A stretch of 64,000 nt of DNA from DATKMK01 sp035541895. Its GTDB lineage: Bacteria; Desulfobacterota; Binatia; HRBIN30; JACQVA1. This document shows positions 54,031 through 63,932 of the stretch, piece after piece (position 1 is the first letter of the stretch; the number at the start of each line of letters is the position of its first letter). The stretch is from contig DATKMK010000063.1 in NCBI GenBank assembly GCA_035541895.1, positions 12,993 through 76,992 on the forward strand, read 5' to 3'. Under the pieces are notes generated by a model. The model was given only the letters and a program-made list of their open reading frames with translations. It made no database searches and was not told the DNA's origin. The position numbers and the translations under genes were made by a program.

Positions 54031-56599
54031 GCATCCCGTCACTCGCTGTTCGCTGGCATTGATCGCGTTGGCTGCGGCGATCGCCGGGCAGTACTGGCTC
54101 GCGGTGCAATTCAATCCCACGCTCGCCGCGGTCGGGTGGGGCGTCGGGATGACGGTGTTCGTGCTGCTGTTCGCGCTCGATGCCGGCGGCCGCGAGTTGC
54201 CGTCGGTCGCCGAGACGTTGCCGCCGGCGCTTGAGTGGCCGCTGGCAATCGCGGTGCTCGCGGTCGGCGTCTTCTACCGCACCTTTCGCTTGTCGGAGGT
54301 GCCGGCTGGACTCAATCACGACGTGGCGTGGGAAGGCTTATACGCAGCTACCATCCTCCAGGGGATTCCGTACACGCCGTACGTCTCCTCCGCGTGGGGA
54401 CGCGAGACCTTCATGTTCTACTGGGATGCCGTCTCCCTCAAGCTGTTCGGCATGAACCTGTTCGCCATGACCTTCCCGGCGGTGGTGGCGATGGTGCTGA
54501 TGCTGCCGTTCTTCTACGGCTTTGCGCGGCGGATGTTCGGCGTGCGCGCGGCGCTGGTGCTGACGCTGCTCTTCGGCGTCGCCGGCTGGCCGTTGATCTC
54601 GGCGCGCGTCGGTTGGCGCGCGGTGCTGCAGCCGCTGTTCACCACGATGACCTGCATGTTCTTCTGGCGCGGCGTGACCGGCGGTCGCGTTGCCGACTAC
54701 GCGTTGGCCGGCGCGGCGCTCGCGCTCACCTGCAACACCTACAATGCGGCCCGGCTCTTCCCTACGATGTTCGTGCTCTTCGCAGGGGCGTACGTCCTCT
54801 ACCACCGCGGCAGCGTGCAGTTCACGCGGCGATCCCTGCGCGGCCCGCTGGTCATGCTGATCAGCTTCAGCATCGTAGTGGCGCCGCTGGCGTGGTACGC
54901 GGTCAACAACTGGGTCAAGTTTTGGGGCCGTGCCAGCTCGCTGGTGACCAATCAGACGCCCGAGATGCTGGCGTGGACGGGCGCACGCGCCGCCGCGCTA
55001 CTCTACAACTACTGGGGCAACAGCGACGACTTCTTCGTCGAGTCGCCGCTGCTCGAGGTGCCGGCTGCGGTCTTCTTCGTCTTCGGGTTGCTGTGGTGCG
55101 TGCTGCGCGCGCGCGACCAGCGCGCGGGATTTCTGCTGTTGGGCATGTTCGTGAACCTGCTGCCCGGGCTGCTCACGCGCGCGAACGCGAATCGCTGCAT
55201 CGGCACGATGCCGTTCGTGTACTGCTTCGCCGGGCTGGGCCTGTTGTATTTCGTCCGCCACGCGCAGCGGCTCGGCCGCGCCGGCGTTGTCGTCGCCGGC
55301 GTGGTGCTCTCGCTCGGTCTGGCGGCGGAAGCCGGCGCGACTTACCGCGAGTATCTCAGCCATCAACGCCGGCGGATTTGGGGGTTCTATCCGGAGACCA
55401 CGGTGCTCGGCAACTACATGCGCACGCTGGTCGGGCGCTACAGCATGTTCGTTGGCGGCGCGAATTTCCCGCGCGACGCGCTGACGTTCCTGACTTTTGC
55501 CGGCGGCGATCGCGACCCGTTCGAGCGCGAGTATACCTGGGTCGACGATGTCGCCACCTTGGTTCGCACTACGCCGGAGCCGGCACCCGGTCGCGGGCTG
55601 GCGTTGATTCTTGCCACCATCGACAACGCGCCGATGGTCTTCGACGAGTTGCTCAAACGCTTTCCCAAGCACGAGATCGTCGATCTGCACTATCCCGAAC
55701 CCGACGGTCCGGCGTTCGCGCGCGCGCTGTTGGTCCCGCCGAGCGACGTGCCGCAAACCGCGGAGACGAAGGCGCCGGCGGCGCCGCCGGTCGGATCATT
55801 GTGGCGCGCCGGCCGCGGGTTCGAACCTGGGCAGTTCAGCAGCCCAACCGGTATCGCCCGCGGCAAGCGCGGTGAGTTTTACGTCGCCGACACCGCCAAC
55901 CATCGCGTGCAAAAGTTCGACGCGAAAGGCGCGCTGGTCGCGATTTGGGGCGAGGCCGGCAACGGACCCGGGCAGTTCAAAGAGCCCGCCGCCGTCGGCG
56001 TCGATCCGGACGGCAATGTGCACGTCGTCGACACCTGGAACCATCGCATCCAAAAGTTTTCGCCCGACGGCAAGCTGCTCACCACCTACTTTCCCCCCAA
56101 GGGGTTCTTCGGACCGCGCGGCATCGCCTTCGGCAAACAGCGCGTCTACGTCACCGACGGCGGCAACAATCTCGTCGACGTGTTCGATCTCGACGGACAT
56201 TTCCTCAGCCAGTTCGGCGGCGCGGGTAACAGCGACGGACAGATGCTGCTGCCGGTCGGCATCGTTGTCGATGCGCACGACCTCGTGTGGGTGGTCGACA
56301 GCGGTCACAATCGCTTGCAAGCGTTCAAGCCGGACGGCACCTTCGTGCGGGCGATTGCGGTGCCGGGATGGCACGGCACGGAGATCAAGGAAGCCTACCT
56401 GACGGTGGTCGAGCAGAGTGTGATCCTCTCTGATCCGGTCGGCAGCCAATTGTTGCTGCTGAAGGGTGATCAACTGACCTCGATCGAAAGCCCGACCTCG
56501 TTGTTCGGACCCGCCGGGGTCGCGGCCGACAAGACGACGGTGTACGTATGCGAACGCGGCCGTCACGCAGTTGCACGAGTGCCGTTGAAGAAGGGATGA
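54014..56599 (+). CDS. GT-C glycosyltransferase fused to an NHL beta-propeller
   Basis: An 861-aa protein. Residues about 1-570 form a GT39-like membrane domain with the first-loop motif GLNHDVAWEGLY near 99-110. Here His-Asp replaces the Asp-Glu pair of its neighbours. Residues about 600-861 are NHL repeats (FSSPTGIARGKRGEFYVAD, GVDPDGNVHVVDTWNHRIQK) ending at the C-terminus. It has the same GT-C plus propeller logic as the upstream giant but lacks DUF2298. Its ATG lies 17 bp inside the preceding gene. Confidence 0.87.
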   Translation: MATFGEHPVTRCSLALIALAAAIAGQYWLAVQFNPTLAAVGWGVGMTVFVLLFALDAGGRELPSVAETLPPALEWPLAIAVLAVGVFYRTFRLSEVPAGLNHDVAWEGLYAATILQGIPYTPYVSSAWGRETFMFYWDAVSLKLFGMNLFAMTFPAVVAMVLMLPFFYGFARRMFGVRAALVLTLLFGVAGWPLISARVGWRAVLQPLFTTMTCMFFWRGVTGGRVADYALAGAALALTCNTYNAARLFPTMFVLFAGAYVLYHRGSVQFTRRSLRGPLVMLISFSIVVAPLAWYAVNNWVKFWGRASSLVTNQTPEMLAWTGARAAALLYNYWGNSDDFFVESPLLEVPAAVFFVFGLLWCVLRARDQRAGFLLLGMFVNLLPGLLTRANANRCIGTMPFVYCFAGLGLLYFVRHAQRLGRAGVVVAGVVLSLGLAAEAGATYREYLSHQRRRIWGFYPETTVLGNYMRTLVGRYSMFVGGANFPRDALTFLTFAGGDRDPFEREYTWVDDVATLVRTTPEPAPGRGLALILATIDNAPMVFDELLKRFPKHEIVDLHYPEPDGPAFARALLVPPSDVPQTAETKAPAAPPVGSLWRAGRGFEPGQFSSPTGIARGKRGEFYVADTANHRVQKFDAKGALVAIWGEAGNGPGQFKEPAAVGVDPDGNVHVVDTWNHRIQKFSPDGKLLTTYFPPKGFFGPRGIAFGKQRVYVTDGGNNLVDVFDLDGHFLSQFGGAGNSDGQMLLPVGIVVDAHDLVWVVDSGHNRLQAFKPDGTFVRAIAVPGWHGTEIKEAYLTVVEQSVILSDPVGSQLLLLKGDQLTSIESPTSLFGPAGVAADKTTVYVCERGRHAVARVPLKKG

Positions 56600-56609
56600 T
56601 TGAGGATCG

Positions 56610-57785
56610 ATGAACGACGAGCGGCCAGCACAAGCCACGAACGACGTCGAGCTCTCCGTCGTGTTGCCCTGTCTCAACGAAGCCGAGACCGTCGGGCCGT
56701 GCGTGCGGTTGGCGGTCGAAACCATCAAACGACTCGGCATTCGCGGCGAGGTGGTGGTCGCCGACAACGGCTCGAAGGATGCGTCGGCCGAGATCGCGGC
56801 GCGTGAAGGCGCGCGCGTGGTGTTCGAGTCGCGGCCGGGCTACGGCAGCGCGTTGATGCGTGGCATCGAGGAGGCGCGCGGCAAATACATCATCATGGCC
56901 GACGCCGACCAGTCGTATGATCTCGGCGACCTCGAACGGTTCGTCGTCGAGTTGCGCAAAGGTTACGACGTGGTGATGGGCAGCCGCTTGCGCGGCACCA
57001 TCGAACCCGGCGCGATGCCGTGGCTGCATCGCTGGATCGGCAACCCGCTGCTCTCCGGCCTGCTCAACTTTCTGTTTCATCCCGGCATCTCGGATGCGCA
57101 CTGCGGCATGCGCGCGTTCACCAAAGACGCGTACTGGAAGATGCAACTGCAAACCACCGGCATGGAGTTCGCGTCCGAGATGGTCATCAAAGGCGCGCTC
57201 GCGGGCCTGCGCATGGCCGAGATTCCGATCACGCTGCATCCGGATCAGCGCAATCGCCCGCCGCACCTGCGGTCGTTCCGCGACGGGTGGCGGCATCTGC
57301 GCTTCATGCTGCTGTTCTCGCCGACCTACTTGTTTCTCGCGCCCGGTTTGGTGTGCATGACCCTCGGGCTTATCGCCTTGCTTGCGTTGTTGCAGGGACC
57401 GCAGCGGTTGTTCGGATTGAATTTCGATGTCCACTACATGGTGATCGGCAGTTTGCTGACGCTGCTCGGCTTTCAAATCATCGCGACCGGGTTTTTCGCC
57501 AAGGCCTACTCGCACGCCGCGCGGCTGTACGCGCCCGACCGGACGCTGCAATTCTTGGGTCGGCACTTCAATCTCGAACGTGGCTTGCTCGTCGGCGCCG
57601 CGGTGTTCGTGATTGGCTTCGCAATCGATGCAACCATTCTGGTCGATTGGCTGCGCTCGGGCATGGGCGAACTGAACGCCGTCCGGCCGGCGCTGCTGGG
57701 CTCGACGTTGATGGTACTCGGCGCGGAGATCCTGTTCTCCTCATTTTTCCTGAGCATGTTGGCCATTGGTCGCCGTTCGAACTGA
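56610..57785 (+). CDS. Family 2 glycosyltransferase with C-terminal membrane helices (polyprenyl-phosphate glucosyltransferase-like)
   Basis: A 391-aa protein. The N-terminal GT2 domain has LSVVLPCLNEAETV, VVADNGSKDAS, GYGSALMRGI and the metal motif IIMADADQSYD. DAHCGMRAF near 160 is typical of DPG-synthase-like enzymes. About four membrane helices follow from 230 onwards. It should make a polyprenyl-phosphate sugar, the donor type used by GT-C enzymes, and is embedded among them, 10 bp after one and overlapping the next by 20 bp. Confidence 0.9.
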   Translation: MNDERPAQATNDVELSVVLPCLNEAETVGPCVRLAVETIKRLGIRGEVVVADNGSKDASAEIAAREGARVVFESRPGYGSALMRGIEEARGKYIIMADADQSYDLGDLERFVVELRKGYDVVMGSRLRGTIEPGAMPWLHRWIGNPLLSGLLNFLFHPGISDAHCGMRAFTKDAYWKMQLQTTGMEFASEMVIKGALAGLRMAEIPITLHPDQRNRPPHLRSFRDGWRHLRFMLLFSPTYLFLAPGLVCMTLGLIALLALLQGPQRLFGLNFDVHYMVIGSLLTLLGFQIIATGFFAKAYSHAARLYAPDRTLQFLGRHFNLERGLLVGAAVFVIGFAIDATILVDWLRSGMGELNAVRPALLGSTLMVLGAEILFSSFFLSMLAIGRRSN

Positions 57786-59940
57786 TACCGCCGATCCATC
57801 GCCGACCGGTGTGCGCCGTTGGCTTGCGGCTGGCGCGCGCATCGCGCTGAGCGCCGTCGGCGTTGCGCTCTGGCGATACGGCATCCAGCACTGGCCCGGA
57901 CCGCCGGGGGTCGCCTACGGCACGGGCTTCTGGGCGTGGGCGTCGTCGTTCATCGTGCTGCTGGCAGCGTGGAGCTCGCCGACACGCTGGCGCTGGCCGC
58001 GCTGGACCGCGAACACGTGGTTGGCGGTGGGGCTGGTGTTGATCGCCGGCGCGATGCGGTTCTATCGCGCCGAGACGATGCCGTTCGGCATTCACTTCGA
58101 CGAGGACAATGCCTTCAACGCGTTGGAAGCGATGCGCACCGGCACGGCGGAGAACATTTTCTCGCGGCTCGACCGCTACACGACGGGTAACCCAGGACTC
58201 GTCATCGCGCTGCAGTGGCTGTTCGGTTTTGTCTCTCCCAACTGGTTCGCGGCCACGCGCTATTCGAGCGCGGCGTGGGGCACCTTGTCGATCGCCGCAA
58301 CGTATCTGCTCGCGCGACGATTGTTCTCGACGCGCGTCGCGGTCGCGGCCGGCCTCTTTTTGACCCTGTCGTACTGGCACTTGATCAGCTCGCGCATGCA
58401 GTTTCTGAACGCGCCGTTCGGCGCGGCGCTCGCTTGGTGGATGATCGTTCGCGCGTGCGATTCTCGCCGGCTGGTCGATGCCATTCTGGCCGGGATGGTT
58501 GGCGGCTTGGTGTTACAGCTCTACGATCCGATCAAGATTCTATTTGTATTGGTGCCGATCTGGTGGCTGTGGCATGCGGTCGTGAGTCGCGGATTCGCGC
58601 GGCAGACGGCTCTGTCGATGATCGTTGTCGGCGCCGTGGCGTGGATGGCCTTGCAGCCGTTGCTGTTGCGTCAGGGATGGGAGGGCTACTTCCAACGCGT
58701 CTACACGGTCACATCGTTGGGCACGGTGGTGGCGCCGGACGTGCGACCCGAAGGGCGACCGGGGCTCGATCAGTTGCGCGATCACCTCGCTGCGCTCGCC
58801 CGCGTGGCGACCGGCGGGGCGGAGCTGGCGGCGAATCATTCGACCGGCGACCCGTTATTGAACTGGGCCGAAATCGTCGCCGTGGGTCTCGGCCTCTTGT
58901 TGAGTGTGTGGCGATGGCGCTCGTGGCGTCACACCATCGCGCCGTTGTGGGCGGTTCTGGCGGCGATCGCGGTGACCTTATCGTCCGTCCCGGATGCCTC
59001 CTATCGACTCGCGATCGGCCTGCCGGCGCTGGCGATTCTCGCCGCCATCGGGGTGGTGACGCCGCTCGATTGGTTCGCGCGTCATACGCCGCGATGGCTT
59101 GCGTGGCCGGTTGTGGGGTTGGTGGTCGTGGCAGTGGCGGCGTACGATGTCGATGTGAACGCCGTTCGGACGTTTCGCTACTTCGACAAGACGATCGATA
59201 CCGGCGAGTTCACAGTGCTCGGACGGTTCATCGCCAGTGGTTCAACGGAACCGGTCTACTATATCGAAGCGCTGCCCGTGACGATGGAGCATCCGGTGAT
59301 GCTTTCGCTCACCCATCGCCGCACCGTCGTGAACGTCGCGAACCTCGTCGATCAAGTGCCGCGCAGGGTCGATTCGCAGCGGCCGGCGGTGTTCGTGATC
59401 CCGTACTGGTCGAGCATGCACAGCCTCGACTATCTCCGCCGGGTCTATCCCACCGCCGAAGTCGAGAGCTTGAGCAGTCCGAGCGGAAAGCTCGGCGGCT
59501 ATGCGGTGCGGGTCGCGCCGGGCCACGCGGCGAGCGCGGCCGGTTGCGGGCTGCGGCGAGGCCCGTGTGACGGGACCAGCGCCGCGGTTGACGGATATCT
59601 CGCGTTACTCAACGTTCGCGACTTGTGTCCGCACAATCCGCCGCAGCCCATCGAGTGGCGGGGCCAGATAACGGTCCCGGACGGCCCGGCGATGGAGATC
59701 GGACTGACGCTCGACCAGGTCAGTGCCAGGCTGCAGCTCGACGACAATCCGCCGGTGCCATTGGCCGGCCATGAGGCCGCGCTCCCCGCGCGGGTGCTGC
59801 CGGGCACGCATCGGATCGCAATCAGCGCGAACGTGCTCGACGGTCTGCCGACGACGCTGACCCTGTGGTGGCGGTTGCCGGGCCAGAGCCTGACCGTAAT
59901 CCCGTGTCAGGCACTCACGCCCAACCCGTCGGCCACCTGA
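57766..59940 (+). CDS. GT-C (GT39/ArnT-like) glycosyltransferase
   Basis: A 724-aa membrane protein with about 12 helices in the first 460 residues. The acidic first-loop motif is GIHFDEDNAFN (Asp112, Glu113). A soluble C-terminal region (about 480-724) contains a CGLRRGPCDGT Cys pair and a beta-rich end. The start is uncertain: TTG at 57766 overlaps the upstream gene by 20 bp, and GTG at 57811 is the alternative; no ATG lies near. It probably transfers a sugar from a polyprenyl phosphate. Confidence 0.82.
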   Translation: MVAVRTDTADPSPTGVRRWLAAGARIALSAVGVALWRYGIQHWPGPPGVAYGTGFWAWASSFIVLLAAWSSPTRWRWPRWTANTWLAVGLVLIAGAMRFYRAETMPFGIHFDEDNAFNALEAMRTGTAENIFSRLDRYTTGNPGLVIALQWLFGFVSPNWFAATRYSSAAWGTLSIAATYLLARRLFSTRVAVAAGLFLTLSYWHLISSRMQFLNAPFGAALAWWMIVRACDSRRLVDAILAGMVGGLVLQLYDPIKILFVLVPIWWLWHAVVSRGFARQTALSMIVVGAVAWMALQPLLLRQGWEGYFQRVYTVTSLGTVVAPDVRPEGRPGLDQLRDHLAALARVATGGAELAANHSTGDPLLNWAEIVAVGLGLLLSVWRWRSWRHTIAPLWAVLAAIAVTLSSVPDASYRLAIGLPALAILAAIGVVTPLDWFARHTPRWLAWPVVGLVVVAVAAYDVDVNAVRTFRYFDKTIDTGEFTVLGRFIASGSTEPVYYIEALPVTMEHPVMLSLTHRRTVVNVANLVDQVPRRVDSQRPAVFVIPYWSSMHSLDYLRRVYPTAEVESLSSPSGKLGGYAVRVAPGHAASAAGCGLRRGPCDGTSAAVDGYLALLNVRDLCPHNPPQPIEWRGQITVPDGPAMEIGLTLDQVSARLQLDDNPPVPLAGHEAALPARVLPGTHRIAISANVLDGLPTTLTLWWRLPGQSLTVIPCQALTPNPSAT

Positions 59941-59956
59941 GCGCGTAGCGGATCAC

Positions 59957-61891
59957 ATGCGCAGATACCTACTCGACGGCGTACGGCGATTGGCGGCACC
60001 GCTTTGCTTGGGTGCTTCCTACGAGTTGGCAATCACCGACTTCGATGTTCGCTGGCTCGGGGTCGCGACAATTTGCGCGGCGGTCGTCGCCACCGGCGAG
60101 TCGTTCTGGGCAGAGTCGTCGTACGCGGAGCCGCGGCTGGCCTGGCCGAATGTGCGGCGGCTCGGCTTCGCTTTCGTGCCGGGGTGGTTGGGCATGATCG
60201 CGGCGGCGGTCTGCAAGGCGGAGGGTGCGGCGCCGGGCATCGTGATCTGGATCTGGCTTGCCGGGTGCGGGTGGTTGCTCATCGGAACGTGGATCACCTC
60301 ACGCGTCGCTGGGGCCGTTGCACCGGCGCCGGCCGGAATGACGCGGTGGTTGTGGTTGTGCGGGGCGCTCGTGATCGCCTTCGCTGCAGGCCTGCGGTTG
60401 TGGCGCATCGACAGCGTTCCGCACTACGTGCATTGCGACGAAGGCACGATCGTAATGACGGCGAGAGCGTTCTACGCGAACCCGGCTCGCGACTGGTTCG
60501 CGCCGCCGCCGAATGCGGGTGCGTACTCGATCATGCAACTCCACTTCGCCCTGGCGGGATGGGGGGTGTTGCTCTTCGGCTTCAATCTGGTCGGCGCGCG
60601 GTTGTCCGACGTCGTGCTCGGGATTCTGTCGATCGGTTTGATGTTTGACGGCCTGCGCCGCGTCTCGCCGCTGCGCCTGGCGGTGGTGGGCAGTGTGTTG
60701 CTGGCCGCGAACCATTGCCATCTGGCGTTTTCGCGCATCGCCTCGGGGTACATTCAGACCGCGTTTGTCGTCGCGCTCGCGTTCAACCTCTTGAGCCGCG
60801 TCTGGACCGCGCCGTCGTATTTCAATGCGGCGCTGCTCGGTGTGGTGATGGCGTTGGCGGTTCAGACCTACCCGCCGTCGCTGGTCTCGCTTCCGCTCCT
60901 TTGCCTGGTGTTGGCGGCGCTGCTCACCACCCGTGCGCACCGCGCGCGGCTGATGGCGCCGCTGGTGATCTTCGGGCTGAGCTGCGCGAGCGCCGCCGCG
61001 CCGTTCGGGGTTGCCGTCTGGCAGCACGCCGGCGAGTTGCTCGGGCGCTCGCACGAGATCAGCATTCTCAGTCCGCCGGTCATGGGCGGGCTCAAAAGCG
61101 GTGTCTACCACACCGACTCGACGCTCGAGGTCGTAGCCCAACAGGCGTGGCTGGCGGTACGCGGATTTCACGTCGGTCGCGACCATCAGCCGCAGTACGA
61201 CATCCATCTACCGATGGCGGATCGCTACACCGCTGCCTTGATGCTGCCGGGCGCGGTGTTCGTGTTGCTCGGCCTGCGGCAATTCCTGGCCGTCAACACG
61301 CTGGTGTTCACGCTCGGCTATCTGTGGTTCGGATTAGGAATGGAGTGGGCGCCGGGTTTCAATCGCAGTACCGGCGCGCTCCCGCTTGGCATGGTGGTGC
61401 CGGCGATTGCGCTGGTGCAATGCGCCGACACGCTCTGCGCCGGGCGCGCGTGGGTGCTCCGTCGGGCGAGGGACCTGATCATCGCGGCGGCGGTCGCGCT
61501 GTGCGTATATGCCGGTGTGCACATCTACTTTCTCGAGTACGGCCGTTCGCTCGAATGGGGCGACAGCCCGTCAGAAGCCGGGTGGGCGGCGCGACGGTAC
61601 GCGCGCGACTACACCATTCACCTCGTCGATTGGCCGCTGCCGGGTAACGAAGGGTTGCAGTTGATCCTTGGCGACTTGCCTGTCGCCCTTCACTATCAAC
61701 ACGACACCGTCGCCTATGTACAAACGGCACCGGTGACGCACGCGGACCTCTTCATCTTAGATCGCAACGACGTCGCTGCGCACGATGCGTTGTTGGCTCG
61801 CTTTCCGGCGGCGCGCGTGGAGGAGTGGCGGCCGCATGCGACGGCCGGTGCAAGTTTGTGGCTCATGTTCGTCGGAGGGGCTGCCAGTTGA
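59957..61891 (+). CDS. GT-C glycosyltransferase, first of a tandem paralogue pair
   Basis: A 644-aa polytopic protein with the acidic motif YVHCDEGTIVMTA (Asp161, Glu162). About four helices precede this loop, more than in the other GT-C genes here. The middle block SGYIQTAFVVALAFNLLSRVW and YHTDSTLEVVAQQAWLAVRG recurs almost intact in the next gene. The C-terminal part is soluble. It starts 16 bp after the preceding stop. Confidence 0.82.
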   Translation: MRRYLLDGVRRLAAPLCLGASYELAITDFDVRWLGVATICAAVVATGESFWAESSYAEPRLAWPNVRRLGFAFVPGWLGMIAAAVCKAEGAAPGIVIWIWLAGCGWLLIGTWITSRVAGAVAPAPAGMTRWLWLCGALVIAFAAGLRLWRIDSVPHYVHCDEGTIVMTARAFYANPARDWFAPPPNAGAYSIMQLHFALAGWGVLLFGFNLVGARLSDVVLGILSIGLMFDGLRRVSPLRLAVVGSVLLAANHCHLAFSRIASGYIQTAFVVALAFNLLSRVWTAPSYFNAALLGVVMALAVQTYPPSLVSLPLLCLVLAALLTTRAHRARLMAPLVIFGLSCASAAAPFGVAVWQHAGELLGRSHEISILSPPVMGGLKSGVYHTDSTLEVVAQQAWLAVRGFHVGRDHQPQYDIHLPMADRYTAALMLPGAVFVLLGLRQFLAVNTLVFTLGYLWFGLGMEWAPGFNRSTGALPLGMVVPAIALVQCADTLCAGRAWVLRRARDLIIAAAVALCVYAGVHIYFLEYGRSLEWGDSPSEAGWAARRYARDYTIHLVDWPLPGNEGLQLILGDLPVALHYQHDTVAYVQTAPVTHADLFILDRNDVAAHDALLARFPAARVEEWRPHATAGASLWLMFVGGAAS

Positions 61892-63930
61892 GCGTTGCGG
61901 GTTCTGAAGCGCATTTGCCTCGAATCAGACGAGCGGGTAAGAAATCTTGCCATATGGGCGCACGCCAGATGGCCCGACAGGTGTTCGATCACGTCTGGGT
62001 GCGTCGACTGGCGTCGCTTGGTTGCCTCCTAAGCGCTTATCAATCCGCCCGCAGTGGGTTCGAGTGGCATTGGCTTGTGGCGAGCAGCGGCTGCGCGCTC
62101 GTCTTGAGCCATCCCCGGTTCGCCTGGGGCGAACCGGAAGGGTGCCCGACGACCATGTCGTGGCCGCGTTGGTTTGAGTTGTGTTGGTTTTTGATGCCTG
62201 GTTGGCTCTTCCTGAGCGCAGCCGCCGCAATACGCGCGACTCAGTTGCCTGTTCGGTTCAGCGACCGGGTGTGGCTGATTGGGGCGGTGTGGCTTCTTGC
62301 TGGGTCCTGGCGACTTTCCCGCTCGAAGCTCGGCTCGGTGGCGACCTCAAAGGCTCGTGGATTGATACTCGGGTGCGCCGTGGTCGTGTTCGCCGCCGGA
62401 GTCCGCACCTGGCAGCTCGCCGATCTGCCGCGAGCCGTACACAAGGATGAGATGTCGGTGTCGTTGGCCGAGAGGCTGTGGCATGACCCCGATTGCGACT
62501 GGCTTGCGCCATTCTCCGGATATTCCGTGAGCAACCTATGTATTGGGGTGGCGGGAGCGGGCGGTTTGGTGTTTGGCGTGAACCCGCTTGGGGCAAGAGC
62601 GTCCGGCGCGGTGCTCGGGACGTTGTCGGTAGCCCTTTTGTACGACGGTCTCCGCGTGGCAGCGGGACCCGCGATGGCCGTCTTGGCATCGGTGCTGTTG
62701 GCCGCGAATCACACCCACATCGCGTTCTCGCGAGTGGCGTCAAGCTACATACAGCCGGCATTCGTTGTCAGCTTCATCTGGGCGCTGTTCGCGCGGCTGT
62801 GGATCCGCCCCACCTATTTCGCCGCGGCGCTGCTTGGAATCGGGCTCGCCGTCGCGACAAATCTCTATCAACCGGCCCTCGCAGCGCTTCCGCTGCTGGG
62901 CGTCTCCACGTCGTGGTTGCTGCTGATGCGACCCGAGAGACGTCGAGGTCTGATTCTTGCCGGCACCATCGTGGGAGTGAGTTTTGTGAGCGCGTGCGCG
63001 ATTGTTGCGGTGGAGTCCTGGAAGCACCGCGAACAGTATGCCGCAAGATCTAGCGACATCTGCGTCCTGTCAGAACACCTCATGACGGGACTGAAGCGCG
63101 ATCTCTACCACACGGATTCAGCGCTGGTTGTCGTCGCGGAGCAGGCCTGGGTTGGGCTGCGCGGCTTTCACTTCGGGCGCGACAAAGAAAGCCAGTACGC
63201 CATCAACCATCCCTTGACCGACGCCTATAGCGCGGCGCTAATGATTCCGGGGCTGACACTTGCCCTGCTTTCCGTGCGCCAGTTTACGGCGGTCAACGCC
63301 GTCATCTTTACTTTCGGCTACCTGGTCATTGCACTCGGGATGTTCGTGGCCGAGGGGTTCAATCGAACCACCGGGGCACTGCCGCTGGCGATGATCCTGC
63401 CGGCAATCGCGATAGTTCAATGTTGCGCAGCACTCTTCGACGGCAGCGGGTGGCTGAGCCGTGCGGCGCGCGTCCTTACCATGGCTGCAATTGCGAGCGT
63501 GAGTATCACCGCTAATCTGCTGATCTACTTTCGCGACTATGCTCCAATGCGGACCACGATCGCGGCGGAAAACGATTCAGAGGCCGGTCGAGTCGCGCGA
63601 ATGTACGCATCTCAGTACACCATCCATCTCGTCAGTTGGCCGTTGCCGATCCATGAAGGATTGCAAGTGATCGTTGGAGACCTCCCGGTGCGCCGGCCGG
63701 CGATTTCTGATCCAATCGCCTACGTGAAAAGCGCGGCGGTCTCTGGCTCCGATCTCTTCATCATCGGCGGGGCGGACACCGCTACGCGCGACGCGTTGTT
63801 GGCCCGCTTCCCGACTGCACGTCTGGAACCCTACCGTCCCAACACCGTCCTAAGTCTCTCCTTGGTGTTCGTTGGCTCACCGCGGACGCAGGTTGGCCGC
63901 GAATTGGACCGCCAGCTGTCGGAGAACTGA
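61888..63930 (+). CDS. GT-C glycosyltransferase, second of a tandem paralogue pair
   Basis: A 680-aa homologue of the previous gene along its whole length. Its acidic motif is AVHKDEMSVSLAE (Asp187, Glu188), and it shares YHTDSALVVVAEQAWVGLRG. TTG at 61888 is the best start: GGAGGGG lies 7 bp upstream and it overlaps the previous stop as TTGA. ATGs at 61954 and 61969 are alternatives. Base composition looks a little less GC-rich at third positions than in its neighbours. Confidence 0.8.
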   Translation: MSVAGSEAHLPRIRRAGKKSCHMGARQMARQVFDHVWVRRLASLGCLLSAYQSARSGFEWHWLVASSGCALVLSHPRFAWGEPEGCPTTMSWPRWFELCWFLMPGWLFLSAAAAIRATQLPVRFSDRVWLIGAVWLLAGSWRLSRSKLGSVATSKARGLILGCAVVVFAAGVRTWQLADLPRAVHKDEMSVSLAERLWHDPDCDWLAPFSGYSVSNLCIGVAGAGGLVFGVNPLGARASGAVLGTLSVALLYDGLRVAAGPAMAVLASVLLAANHTHIAFSRVASSYIQPAFVVSFIWALFARLWIRPTYFAAALLGIGLAVATNLYQPALAALPLLGVSTSWLLLMRPERRRGLILAGTIVGVSFVSACAIVAVESWKHREQYAARSSDICVLSEHLMTGLKRDLYHTDSALVVVAEQAWVGLRGFHFGRDKESQYAINHPLTDAYSAALMIPGLTLALLSVRQFTAVNAVIFTFGYLVIALGMFVAEGFNRTTGALPLAMILPAIAIVQCCAALFDGSGWLSRAARVLTMAAIASVSITANLLIYFRDYAPMRTTIAAENDSEAGRVARMYASQYTIHLVSWPLPIHEGLQVIVGDLPVRRPAISDPIAYVKSAAVSGSDLFIIGGADTATRDALLARFPTARLEPYRPNTVLSLSLVFVGSPRTQVGRELDRQLSEN

Positions 63931-63932
63931 TT

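Noticed and set aside
51982..54120. 712-codon minus-strand frame antisense to the giant fusion gene
   Set aside because: No domain and composition typical of shadow frames; the plus strand reads DUF2298 and NHL motifs here.
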